The notes under the pieces: generated by a model
What the model saw: only the letters and a program-made list of their open reading frames with translations
Databases searched by the model: none
Told to the model about the DNA's origin: nothing
Translations under genes and position numbers: made by a program
NCBI GenBank assembly: GCA_037176705.1
Contig: CM073886.1
Coordinates: 24,661,501-24,725,500, forward strand
Direction: 5' to 3'
DNA: 64,000 nt
Source of the DNA: Molossus alvarezi
Lineage: Eukaryota; Chordata; Mammalia; Chiroptera; Molossidae
Shown: positions 46,985-57,348 of the stretch, in pieces
How positions within the stretch are numbered: position 1 is the first letter of the stretch
How the letters are laid out: every line of letters begins with the position of its first letter

Positions 46985-47219
46985 TGGTTTCAACAGTATG
47001 GTGGTTACCAGGGGGTGGGAGGGTAGTAAAGGGTAAAGGAAATAAATATATGGTGATAGGAGATGATTTGACTTTGGGTGGTGGGCACACAATGCAATAT
47101 ATAGATCATGTATCATAGAAATGTCCACTTGAAACCTATACAATATTATTAACCAATGTCACCCTAGTACATTTAATTTAAAAAATAAAATAAAATTTTA
47201 AAAAGATTGGTTTCAGCAG
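46985..47219 (+). mobile_element. Short L1 3' UTR insert with target duplication
   Basis: TGGTTTCAACAG (46985-46996) and TGGTTTCAGCAG (47208-47219) flank a 211-bp piece ending in an A-rich tail. Its interior (TGACTTTGGGTGGTGGGCACACAATGCAATATA) matches the 3' UTR at 12283-12320. It interrupts an older repeat whose halves are CCTAACCCAAAC and GGAAAAAAGAAATACATATATTGGC. Confidence 0.85.
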
Positions 47220-47727
47220 GAAAAAAGAAATACATATATTGGCTCATGTCACTAGAAGTATAAATAGGTAAGCTTCAGGCACAGCTGGTTACGAGAGCTC
47301 AAATCACAGCATCAGCAATCTATATTCATCTCTACTTCTATCTGAATAAATTTCATTTACTGGCAGATTCTTCCCCTCACGGTGACAAAATTGCTGCTGG
47401 CAGACCCAAACCTACTCCCTTGAAACCAGTAGGAAGAGAGTTTCTCTTAGTAGTTCTAAAAATATTCCCAGAATTGAGTTACGCCAGTTTGACTTGGTCA
47501 CACATGCCCACCTTTATGTTCAAAGAATGGAACATGCTGATTGGACAGCCTGACTTGTATGCTCATCCCTGGAGTGGGAGACTGTGAGATTAGCCCCACT
47601 TAAGATACATGGGCTAGGTGGGAGTAGAGAGCTTTGGTTTCCTAGTTAAAAATATAGATGCTAAAGACAGAAGAAAGGAATATGGATGTTCAGTAGGCAA
47701 AAACAACAGATGTCATAATATCTCCTA
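47220..47727. other. Unassigned old repeat, no gene
   Basis: The continuation of the interrupted repeat is followed by unique sequence. The order (CATATATTGGCTCATGTCAC, then TCATCCCTGGAGTGGGAG) resembles a dispersed mammalian repeat I cannot name. Confidence 0.3.
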
Positions 47728-47866
47728 AATTCTCTCTCTTTTCTTTCCTCTCTCTTCCTTCCCCTTCCTTGCATTCTCTTTCTCTCTCCCCTTTTCTCTT
47801 TCCCTCTCTCTCCCTTTCTCTCTGGATGTATTTCTCTCCCTTGTCTCTGTCTGTCTCTACATTTCT
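47728..47866. repeat. Pyrimidine-rich tract
   Basis: Degenerate TCTCTTTCCTCTCTC over about 140 bp. The antisense frame 47690-47893 is its translation. Confidence 0.9.
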
Positions 47867-47963
47867 CTCACTGTTACAGTCATTATGTAACATGCAAAGA
47901 TGAACCTCTTATGGTACCTGACTTTAGGCACTGTGCAGATTCAATAAGAAATGGAACAATTAG

Positions 47964-48220
47964 CCCTGGCCGGTTTGGTTCAGCGGTTAGAGCGTCGGCC
48001 TGTGGTCATGAGAGACCCGGGTTCGGTTCCCGCTAAGGGCATGCACCTCGGTTGCAGTTTGTCCCCGGCCCTGGTCGGTTGTGCGGGTGGCAACCACTCG
48101 ATGTGTTCCTTTCACGTCAATGTTTTTCTCTCTCTCTCTCTGTTCCTCTCTCTCCCTCCCACTCTACCTGAACAAAAAATGGAAAAGTGTCCTCGGGTGA
48201 GGATAAAAAAAAAAAAAGAA
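47964..48220 (+). mobile_element. Ves-type SINE, young full-length copy
   Basis: It has an A box-like TGGTTCAGCGG (47976-47986) and a B box GGTTCGGTTCC (48020-48030), the pol III internal promoter of a tRNA-derived head. The body and CTCTCT tract follow, then the end GTGTCCTCGGGTGAGGATAAAAAA. The 17-bp duplication AGAAATGGAACAATTAG (47947-47963 and 48221-48237) is perfect, and many CpGs survive, so this is the youngest SINE here. The frame at 47951-48241 is not a gene. Confidence 0.95.
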
Positions 48221-48237
48221 AGAAATGGAACAATTAG

Positions 48238-48594
48238 ATAACCAACTCTAATGTGTGACATGCTTGGGGACTGGATTCATACATATATACATACATACAT
48301 GAATAAATAAATAATGAACGAATGAATGAATGAAATGGTATAAGAGAAATATGCAAAATCAGGCACAGAGAAAAAAAGGGATTAATTTTGTCCATATCAA
48401 GTAAAGCTAGAGAAAATTTTCACAAAGGAGACATTTATTCTGACTCTGATGGACGAGAAGCAGGTTGTAACATTTTGCAGCACAAGAAGACACCATGCAA
48501 TCATAATTAGGGTCTTTAACTGTCCGTTGCATGCCAACCCCCAAATTTCTTTATGAAATTTGAAGAGAATCCCATGATCAAAAATCAGGAAATT
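48238..48594. other. Short (ATAC)n/(GAAT)n runs, otherwise nothing
   Basis: ATACATACATACATGAATAAATAAATAATGAACGAATGAATG-type short repeats at about 48280-48332. No gene. Confidence 0.5.
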
Positions 48595-48722
48595 TGGACA
48601 AACACAGCCTGTCACTAAGTTTAACCTTGTGGAGGTCATTTCTCTTTTCTTGTCATCTGTTTTTATCATTTGTAAAACAAGCAGATGGAACTATTTCTGA
48701 GGTTCCTTACAGATCTAAAAAC
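48595..48722 (+). mobile_element. Possible MIR fragment
   Basis: TGTCACTAAGTTTAACC, then TCATCTGTTTTTATCATTTG, then GAGGTTCCTTACAGATCTAAAA resembles the MIR 3' half, diverged. Confidence 0.45.
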
Positions 48723-49612
48723 AAGGAATTTTTCTCTTGAAAATATTGCAGACCCTTGGCTTGTAGTGAATGGAAGAGCCATCAATGCTGAGGTTCTAAT
48801 TAAATGTGCATTGTTGCTGGGGAAAATTTGGTTTACCAGATGTCTGAATCAGCTAATTGCTATTCTGAGTATTTATTAGTGTATATTTTGTGGAATATTA
48901 GAGAGAAGAAACAACAAAACTTCTCTAAGCTGAACCTGGGTCATTTTATCATATTGTCTGAAGTCACCCTGGAATTGTAGCAATTGCTGGAATTGAAGGC
49001 AATTGCAGAGCCAATCGAGGATTTCTGCAACCAGATTAATCTGTTGCCTCTGAGTCCCACCATTTAAGGGCCATCTTGGTAAATTCTTTCTATGGCTTTC
49101 TCCCCATGACTTAAATTTTTGCTTTCTCATGGCTAAGATATCACACTTGGCCAACAAATGAGATAGAGTTAGATGTCCTAAAATATGTGTAAAGTTTTAA
49201 ATTATCACCAGGTTCTGTTTTTTATGTCTTAATTTAGTAAACAGAAGGAAAATGAACCCTATACCACCTCTCTGTGTTGTAATATTGTATTCAAAAGTCC
49301 TGTTGAGAAAGCAGTATGACCCATTGATCTCTGATTTTCCAATCACAGAAATTACTACTTCAATCTAATTATTACAATTTGTTATTGGTGTACAGCCCCA
49401 GAAAATAAGTAAGTTCCAGCACACAGGGAGAAAATGGACTTGGAAACAGGATGGAGTAGAAGTTCACAAATGCCTACACTGTATTCCTTGAAACAAGGGC
49501 TTTGGATTCCCTGGGGACATCATTAGCCTCATTTTAAATGCAAGGAAATAGTCCCAGAGAAGTAAAAGGAAGTGGATATGTAAATTAGAGTTAGAGACTC
49601 AAGTACCATCCT
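48723..49612. other. No gene seen
   Basis: Unique AT-rich sequence; the antisense frame at 48876-49157 has no family. Confidence 0.4.
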
Positions 49613-49635
49613 CCCCCCCCCCCCCCCCCCCCCCC
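49613..49635. repeat. Poly(C) homopolymer run
   Basis: Twenty-three consecutive C. The exact length may be unreliable in an assembly. Confidence 0.9.
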
Positions 49636-49679
49636 GTGTTCTTTTCATTATTCTTTGCCAAACTGATTTTCAAAAGCAA

Positions 49680-50545
49680 AACCAACACACCTACCAAAAT
49701 GGCTACAATGGAAAAGACAGAAAATACCAGTGGCACAGATGAGGGGTACCTGGAGCTCTCTTATACAACTGGCGGGAGTGTAAAGTAGCACAGTGGCTTC
49801 GAAACATTGTTTGGCATTTTCTACTAAAACCACATATACACATCCTCTGTGAACCACCCACTCCACTGCCAACAGTAATGTGTGTATATATCTACCCAGA
49901 AATGTGCAAGAATGTTTGTAGCACTATGCATAACATTCTTGAACTGGAAGCTACCCAAATTCCAACCAACAGGAGAACAGATCAGTAAATATAGTACATT
50001 CACATGATGGGATATTATGTAATGGGATATACATGCAACAACATGGGTGAATTACAAATATAATATTGGGCAAAATAAGCCAAATACAAAAGAGAACATA
50101 TTGGAAGATAATCTAAAATTCAAAAATAAGTCCTGTCTAGGTAGCTCAATTGGTTAGAGCCTCATCCCAATATGCCAAGGTTGCAGGTTCAATATCCAGT
50201 CAGGGCACATACAAGAATCAACCAGTGAACGCATAAATAAGTAGAACAACAAATCAATGTTTCTCTCTCTCTCTCTAAAATCAATCAATAAAAATTTTTT
50301 AAAAAATTAAAAATAGACCAAACTATATCTATGGTGTTAGAAATTAGAATAGCTGTTCTCCTTGGGAAGTAGTGACTAGAAGGGAGTTAGGGAAAGCTTC
50401 TTGGGTTCTGGTGATGTTCTGCTTCTTGATCTGGGGCTGGTTACACAACTGTGATCATTTGCCAAAATTCATTGAGCTCTACTATTATGACATGTGTGTT
50501 CTTTTATGCATACATTATATATGAATAAAATAAAAGTTAAAAAAA
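49680..50545 (+). mobile_element. Old L1 ORF2 end and 3' UTR, split by a SINE
   Basis: CCAAAATGGCTACAATGG, then GGCGGGAGTGTAAAGTAGCACAG, then TGTTTGTAGCACTATGCATAACATTC, then GGCAAAATAAGCCAAATAC is a diverged L1 ORF2 3' end. It resumes after the SINE (50129-50310) with CTGTTCTCCTTGGGAAGTAG to GAATAAAATAAAAGTT, a 3' UTR. It belongs to an older subfamily than the other L1s here and has no open frame. Confidence 0.8.
50129..50310 (+). mobile_element. Ves SINE, alternative subfamily, inside old L1
   Basis: TCCTGTCTAGGTAGCTCAATTGG (head), AGGTTGCAGGTTCAATATCC (B box), GGGCACATACAAGAATCAACC, then AACAACAAATCAATGTTTCTC, a CTCTCT tract and AAATCAATCAATAAAAA. The CAAGAATCAACCAGTGAACGC body distinguishes this subfamily from the copy at 47964. 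Confidence 0.9.
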
Positions 50546-50640
50546 AAGTCACACAAAGTTAAGAAACAAGGTAGACAAACGCTATCAGCAAAAATTATAA
50601 ATGATAACAGTAGCTGGCACTCTAGCATAGGATTACTTAG
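50546..50640. other. Nothing recognised
   Basis: Short unique stretch. Confidence 0.4.
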
Positions 50641-50650
50641 AGTCTCACTT

Positions 50651-50898
50651 TTTTTATTTTTAAATACTCATCTGAGGATATTTTTCCATCTATCTTCAGA
50701 TAGAGTGAGAGGGAGAGAAAGAGAAAGAGAGAGAGAGAAATGTCAGTGTGAGAGAGACACATCAATTGGTTATCAATTGGTTGCCTCCTGCATGATCAGG
50801 GCTGGGGACAGAAATACAACTGAGGTACATGCCCTTGACAGGAACTGAACCAGTGACTCCTTGGTCTGAGCCAAACCACTGAGCCAAACCAGCCAGGG
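50651..50898 (-). mobile_element. Ves-type SINE (antisense) with internal 11-bp duplication
   Basis: It runs from TTTTTATTTTTAAATACTCATCTGAGG to the head AAACCAGCCAGGG. Flanks AGTCTCACTTTTTT (50641-50654) and AGTCTCAATTTTTT (50901-50914) form a target duplication with one mismatch. ATCAATTGGTT is tandemly doubled at 50761-50782. Confidence 0.9.
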
Positions 50899-50914
50899 AA
50901 AGTCTCAATTTTTT

Positions 50915-52467
50915 ATGCATTGATTTATTGAATTTTTTTAACATCACAAAATGAATATGATTGTTACCCAATTCTTAGAAGGTAAAACAAGACTTGAAAG
51001 CTTTATTACCTTACCACAGACCAGACAGCAGATAAGCAGTAGACCAGGCATTCAAATTGAAGCAGCCCACCTCCAGTGTACATATCTTAACCATCATGTT
51101 GACATCACCTCTCACACAATGGAAGGACCTCGGACACCCTGAAGCACTTTGATTCACAAATTTATTCCTGTGAAAACCACTCAGAAACCTAAGAAATTGA
51201 AGAAAATTCCCTCAAGTTACTTCTGGAAGAAAAAAAAGTTTGAGTCAAAATTCAATGTTAACTGAGATGGAGAATGTTTATCAAAACTTTAGGGCGGCCA
51301 CAGGAAAAATCAAGGTATAACCTTCTGTTTGCCGAAAGTTCCTTTTGAATAAATCACTGTTTATATCACTCGATGGCAGCTGGAAAAGATGTCGATGGAT
51401 GCGGTCAATTTTGGGAAATCAGAAAACTGTTAACATCAGCACAGGATTCGTGCTGATGTGTTGAAGGGTGGTTGGCACCCGAAGGAGAGAATAATGTATG
51501 TTTTATGTTTTGTGATGTTTTATCACTTGCGGGGTGCTCCGAGGGAGAGGCACTTACAGAGTGAAAATGGAAACCAACTTTCTCTTCTTGTCACTTGTAT
51601 TATTTGGGAGGTTTTAAGTTGAAAAAAAAATCATAGATTGTCCACTAAAAGACAAGGGAGTTATTCCTTAGAACTGGATTGGATCCAGGAAGTGGTCAGA
51701 AACAGGAGAAGGCTGGGCGACCAGCTACTTGCTCAATTTACTTACTTTTTCTCTTCAGTGTCTGGGTTCTGTCATAGTGTCCTTGCTGCTTTCTTCAAGC
51801 CTTCACTATCAGTCTTCTTTGACCTCCTAAATACCACTGATTCCCTCATTCCTAAACCAGAAGCAGCTTGGCTAAATGGGATAATCATGGATGTCACATA
51901 CACTGGTCAGACCTCATCATCACAGGCTACCTTGGGAGATACCACCTGCAAAGACAGCCTGTGCGTGGGTGGTGGGAAGATGTGTGGTCACCCCTGCTCA
52001 AGGAACAGCTCACAGCAACTTCCCTGAGTGGAGACAATGGGCAGATTAATTCTAATGAGCAGAGCAAGGAGAGTGGAGTGGATTTCCCTATTGACATGGA
52101 TATTATGACTTACCTACCAAACTTTGGAGTCAAACAGAAGGTGCTTGAAGCATTGATGTGGTGATGCTGGAGGAACCTTGAAAATCACTTTGGAAGGTTT
52201 ATGCCAAAAGAATCCTAAATACATTTCATGTTGTATTTTTCTGGCTGAATTCTGGAAATCCTCTTTCTTTAACTCCTTTCTTTTTTTCTTCTTTTACTCA
52301 TTCATTCAACAGATACCTGACATGTTTTGGAGTGGAGGACCTAGCCTGAAACTAGGTTAAGTCATCGTTGGGAATACACTTATTTAGGCAGGTCAGATTT
52401 GGTATTAGAGTGGTTGACCCACACATGTTTATTAGGATGATTTTTCAAGAAGAAAGTAGAGGTGTTC
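50915..52467. other. No gene assigned; unique DNA
   Basis: The longest frame, 51638-52027 (129 codons), has no recognisable motif, signal or homologue I can name. 51868-52164 overlaps it in another frame. I see no convincing splice or exon structure. Confidence 0.4.
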
Positions 52468-53090
52468 CAAACATTTATTGCTGTATAGTAAGGAAGTCCC
52501 CAACTTATATAAAAGTGGTATAAAAGAACAAAGATTTTAATATTCTTGTGATTCTGTGGGTCAGAAATTTGAAAGCACATGGAAGGATAGCTGGCATTCC
52601 CATGCCTGTCCATGTTCTACAATGTCTGGGATCATGTGAATGTTGAAATGGCTAAAATAACTCAGCTGCAGCTGTATGTCTGGGGCCTCTATTCTTCATC
52701 ACTGGCATCTGCTTAAACTGGAATGTCCAAGATGACTACTTCATTGACATACTTGGTCTCTGGGCTGAAATGGCTAGTACATTTGGGAGTTGACTGCACT
52801 ATTTTCTTGCCATAGGATTCACTTGGGCTTCCTTACAATATGGCAGTCTCCAGATATTCAACGTAGTTATGCCATAGCTGACTTCCCCCAGATCAAATGT
52901 TCAAAGAGACTAAGATGCAAGGCCTCTTAGAACCTCACTTTGGAAGTAACACAGCATCACTTCTGATGCATTCTAGTTGTACAGGGCCAGCCCAGATTCA
53001 CTTTGGGATGGAACAACATAAGAACATGGATACTCAAAAGTGAGGTTCTTGGGGATGGGGCATATTTGGAGACTCATTATCACAGAAGAA
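52468..53090 (-). mobile_element. LTR-type ancient repeat (antisense), family uncertain
   Basis: AAACATTTATTGCTGTATAG, then GATTCTGTGGGTCAGAAATTTG, then CTGACTTCCCCCAGATCAAATG, then TAACACAGCATCACTTCTGATGCATTCTA, then TTTGGGATGGAACAACATAAG keeps the order of a frequent mammalian LTR-like repeat whose start is also seen at 19156. Confidence 0.45.
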
Positions 53091-54052
53091 GTAAAATATA
53101 TAACAAGGGGTCTGTTTGGACCAAACCAGACACAGAGACTCCTACCTGGGCTCATGGAGAGGGCAGAAGCTGCAGGAAGTCCAGAGATGTGGTCTAAGTA
53201 TACAGAATACAGTATGCTTGTCATTGTCCATTCAGACAACTTCAGCCAGCCCAAGAGACAGAATAAACAGCAAAGGACAGAGCAAGAGAGTAAGAATATG
53301 CTGCACACCCACAGTTGCTAAGCTAAAAGCTTGGGTAATAAGCACAAATTAGATAATTCTTGGGAGATTCCCAGCCATAAACTAGGGGCCCTCTACAGGG
53401 ACCTGGAGATTCTTCATAATAGTTGAAGCAGAACTAGTGAATGTGGATATTCAATCTTACATAAGCCCATTTGTACAAACTGGATTGTGAAGTTGCAGAT
53501 TACATTGGATAACATTTTTAGTTCAAGCTTTGTATTTAATGATCTCGCCCTCGGGGGGTTAGCATCTAATTGGGAAAATGAAATTAATATATATTAAGTA
53601 ATGGCATAAGACCACACAAGAGCTGTCACCAGGGAGACCCAAATAAATGGCTCACACATTAAGTGTTACAGGAACACCTCAGAGAAAGAAGACAGTCTGA
53701 GAGCTGGGATTGACAGAGGGGCCTCCTGGAAAAGGGAAATTTGATCTGTGCTTTGGAAATGGGTAAAACTTAATTAGGCAGAGAAGCAGCAGAATGGAAG
53801 AAATCTCAAGACTAGAAATAATTTCAAAAAACTTTTGGCCCAAGGCAAAATTTTTAGTTTCTTCTAAACATTTTTAATTTTTAAAACTAAGCCATTTTTA
53901 GTGTGCAATGCATGGAACTCTGGGGTTTGAAAATTAGTGGGAAGACTAAATGTAGTTTTAAGAGGGGATTGAAATATCAAAATAAAAGGAGGTATTTTGG
54001 AGTGGTTATTTAGTTATATCTCTTCCTGGACTTGAAAGGAAAGAGTCTAGAC
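53091..54052. other. No gene seen
   Basis: Three overlapping plus frames and one minus frame at 52973-53352 contradict each other and match no family. 53520-53770 has a faint dispersed-repeat style. Confidence 0.35.
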
Positions 54053-54253
54053 CAGAGATTGGCCAGATAGTAAATATCTTTGGTTTGTGGGCCATACAGT
54101 TTTTATTGTAATTACTCAACTCTGCTGTTATAACACAAAATTAGCCATAGATGATCCATAAACAAGTGGACACGATCCCGTTCCAATAAAACCAGCTCCA
54201 ATAAACCAAGTGGCAGGCCACATTTGGCCCAGGACCCAGAGCTTGCTACCCCT
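54053..54253 (+). mobile_element. hAT-Charlie non-autonomous element
   Basis: GGCCAGATAGTAAATATCTTTGG, then TTGTGGGCCATACAG, then TAATTACTCAACTCTGCTGTTATA, then ATCCCGTTCCAATAAAA, then GGCAGGCCACATTTGGCCC and the end CTACCCCTG. This is a common mammalian hAT MER element (MER1-type by memory; subfamily uncertain). Confidence 0.75.
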
Positions 54254-55462
54254 GGCTCTAGACATCCCATTTCATCCTGTGAATGTTTACTGAAACCTAT
54301 ACAAAGCTTACCATTGTGGATAAGAACGTCATACAAAAATTGTTCACTCTACAGGTACTTATTCAAGGTCCATGTTGTGCTTAGCACTGTGCTGATCAAG
54401 TGGGCTATCAAGCTGAACAGGTAGCTGTGACCCTCCCCTCAGAGCTTCCAGCCTAGGAGAGAAGCCTACAGGTGGGGAGGGGAGATGTAACAGGATCTAA
54501 CCTGATCTTAGGGTGTGGAGGAGCCAGATATGACTTCTCTGATCAAGTGACATTTAACCTGGGGCTGGAAGAATCTGGTTCTTGGCACATCTTAGATGGT
54601 CTGCAGAAGTAGGGATGTTAAAGAGGTAGAAGTGTTCCATGCAGAAGAAATAGCTCCTTCAAACCCATGGAGGTGAAGAAAGTATGTTTCATTAGAGAAA
54701 CTAATAAAAGTTCAATATGACTGCAACAGAAAGAGGGAAGGAGGAATGGTGAAATCAGAGGACTCAAGGAATTGGAACTACCCCCAAGAAATACACAGTG
54801 GGAAATATCCCTGACCCCAGCACATACCAATTTTCTCTCCAGCATCAGGGTGTTTTATCATCAGTCTTGTTTGAAAACAGCAGAGATTCTGCAGATGACA
54901 AACACTTTGAAACCATCTCACCCAGACATTGATTCCACTCCGGGGAAGGTGGTGTTCTGGCTACTCCAAGCCAATCAGCTAAAATTTGCTTCAGGGGAAA
55001 GCAATAATCCAGAGAGCATGTGGAAGTGAGCTTTTCCCTCAACAAGAATAAGGGATTGGCTGGAACTCTCCGTCCCTCATCCATGCCAGGTAACAGAATG
55101 TCCACTGCATTTGGATTTCCTAGAGGCAGTGCCGTATCTTCTGTGTCATTCTGACAACACTGTCTGCATTCTATGTGATTCCAATATACGATCCTTGGGC
55201 TCTAATTAACCAAGACATGAACTGCATCCAATGGAACACAGAAAACATTCAGTACATTTTAATTGATATTATTGTGTTGTGTGTGAAAGGACTGAGCACA
55301 TGCTTGACACGCAGTGGGTGTCAGCAAATATCAGTTCTCTACCCTTTCTTCCAGGCCATTCTACTGCACTGGTCTTGCCTGAGTTCGCATAAAATCTCTC
55401 ATGAACCACATTTTCCACTTTATCAGATGCCTTCAGGGCATCTTCATAAACAAATCCCAGGT
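54254..55462. other. No gene seen
   Basis: 54340-54470 has a recurrent old-repeat motif (TTCAAGGTCCATGTTGTGCTTAGCACTGTGC). The rest is unique. Small frames at 54618-55105 on both strands overlap without support. Confidence 0.4.
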
Positions 55463-56126
55463 TGAAGTGTAGTCAGTAGTTAGACATGAGCAAAGCAGGA
55501 ACAATGGACCAGGTGCAGAGGGGCGCCAGGGTGGAGAGCCCCGGGTGCCTAGCAATGGGCAAAAAAACACCAACACTCCCTTACGCATTAACTCCTGGAA
55601 ATGACATTAGGCTTCAGCTGTGTTTCAGCTCCAGGCCCAGAAAAGCAGCAAAACCAGGCAGAACGATGCCACAGCTGACATCAGGACCAGCTGCATTGAC
55701 TAATGACCCCCTTCTAACAACATCCAATCAGTAGAGACCATGATCCTGAAAGGACACACCTGGAAAGCTAAAGAATATTCTACTGAGATCCTCCCCTGAG
55801 ACCAGCACAGAGCGCTCTCTCTCGCGCTCTCTCTCTCTCTCATGCCCACACTTTTCCCCATCCCCTTCTTTCTTCTTTCCCCAGTGCTCACTTACTCTCT
55901 CTCTCCCTCCCTCTTTCCTTCCCTCCCACACTCCCCACCCCACTCCCTTCTAAGCTTCAAAAGCCCTTCTTTTGCTGTAACTTGTTTCCTAAGCCCATTT
56001 CTTCTATGGCTCACTTCTTTGACCTCTGTGACTTTCTAAATAAACTTTCTCTTATACTTTGAGTCTTGCCTCTGAATTTTTTCTTAGCCAGAACTCAAGA
56101 ACTGAGGTTGCTGAACCGAGCTTGAC
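55463..56126 (+). mobile_element. Endogenous retroviral solo LTR (gammaretrovirus-like style)
   Basis: The right part has the U3-R-U5 style: a C+T-rich stretch (55820-55940), TTTCTAAATAAACTTTCTC (poly(A) signal at 56037-56042), then GAGTCTTGCCTCTGAATT and the end GAGCTTGACA. The start is set near TGAAGTGTAGTCAG and is uncertain. No gag, pol or env lies next to it. The frames 55486-56039 on both strands are not genes. Confidence 0.55.
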
Positions 56127-56689
56127 ACCTAGTACCATTGACTCACAAGAGCAAAAGGATTTACTCACAAGAACAAATCCTTTCTAGTCACACTAAAATA
56201 AACATCTAACAGGCAGGATGCAAAGGAAAAGCTAAATGCCTAGTGAGGAGCATGGGGAATGCCCACTTGGGGTTCTAAACCCTACATGGGACTTTTTACT
56301 CCCCATCTTCTACTATAGAATGGAGTTTGCAAAGCCAACTCCAGGTGGGGTTGCTGAGTTTCTCGTACCTGTGTGGCCACAGAAAAAGGAAAATCACAGG
56401 AGATACTACTCTCAAAGACTCAGATCCACCCAAGAATGAAATGTGGTCCTTGATATCAGATTCAGATGCTCCCCCAGATTCAGCCCAGAGGTACAGGGTG
56501 GCACCAAAGGCAGGGGGGTGGGAGGGGTCTAACTAATGGGCAGGCTAAAGCACAAAGCAAGTGGCAGACAGGATCCTCTCCTTGCTACAAGTTTCACATT
56601 TAAAAAATATATGTTATTTCTCAATGCCACCAACATTCAAATAGACTGGAGAAATCTACATTTGAAATGGTTGATAGATGGCACTTGGG
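56127..56689. other. No gene seen
   Basis: Unique sequence. Frames 56236-56439 and 56327-56536 overlap in different phases. Confidence 0.4.
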
Positions 56690-56845
56690 TTGCATGGTGA
56701 GATCTGAATTCTAATCCCATCATTTCCACTACCTGGTACATGAGTTTAGTGCTAGCATTTCACCAATTCTGTATATCCGTGTCCTCATCTGTCTCATAAG
56801 GGGCTCACTCTTGATGAGAGGAAAGGCCCCTCCAGTTCTAAAATC
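56690..56845 (+). mobile_element. MIR SINE fragment
   Basis: GATCTGAATTCTAATCCC, then CACTACCTGGTACATGAG, then GTATATCCGTGTCCTCATCTGTCTCATAAGG is the MIR 5' and core order. Confidence 0.6.
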
Positions 56846-56884
56846 AAACATTTATGTGGCAACTCTGGAGGAAAGAAGGAAGGG

Positions 56885-57020
56885 CATGGAGTTGAAGTCA
56901 GAGAATTCCGATTTCTGTTCCAACTTTACCACAAATCAGTTGCATGCCTTGGGTAAATAATTCAGTCCCTCTGGGAATCAGTTCCCTTAATCAATAAAGA
57001 ACAAGAGGTGGGTTCAACCA
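56885..57020 (+). mobile_element. MIR SINE fragment
   Basis: GGAGTTGAAGTCAGAGAATTCCGATTTC, then CCACAAATCAGTTGCATGCC, then TCAGTCCCTCTGGGAATCAGTTCCC. A second MIR copy in the same orientation. Confidence 0.6.
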
Positions 57021-57348
57021 GCTCCATTTTTTTTGAGTCAGTGATGCAAAGGGCTTGTTCCGAGTGCCTTCTCTGAACATCATCCATGAGCTCATGGGGT
57101 CGGATGTCCGAATGTTTGCCTGAGATGAATGAATGCTTTGACCTGCCAGGCAGCGCAAAAATGGCTATTTGCTCATTTTGCAAACAGACCACAAGCCTCT
57201 GGCTTTCTAATATCTACCTTGTGTTTACCAGGAAATTGTTTTCTTTATTTTTGTCTTATTATAAAAGTGAGATGTGTTCAAAGGAAGAGAAAGCAAAAAG
57301 AGATAACTCTTATAATCTATCTCACCCCTGGAAGATGCCCAGAATTAC
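57021..57348. other. No gene seen
   Basis: Unique sequence before the poly(T) end of L1 copy D. The frame 57086-57649 runs from here into the L1 3' UTR and is spurious. Confidence 0.4.

Noticed and set aside
47964..48040. tRNA gene suggested by A- and B-box motifs
   Set aside because: The motifs belong to the tRNA-derived head of a Ves SINE. A body, C+T tract, A-tail and target duplication follow, and no cloverleaf with a proper 3' end is apparent.
51638..52164. 129-codon frame that could be a small gene
   Set aside because: No homologue, domain or signal recognised, and a second frame overlaps it. This is compatible with chance in 64 kb.
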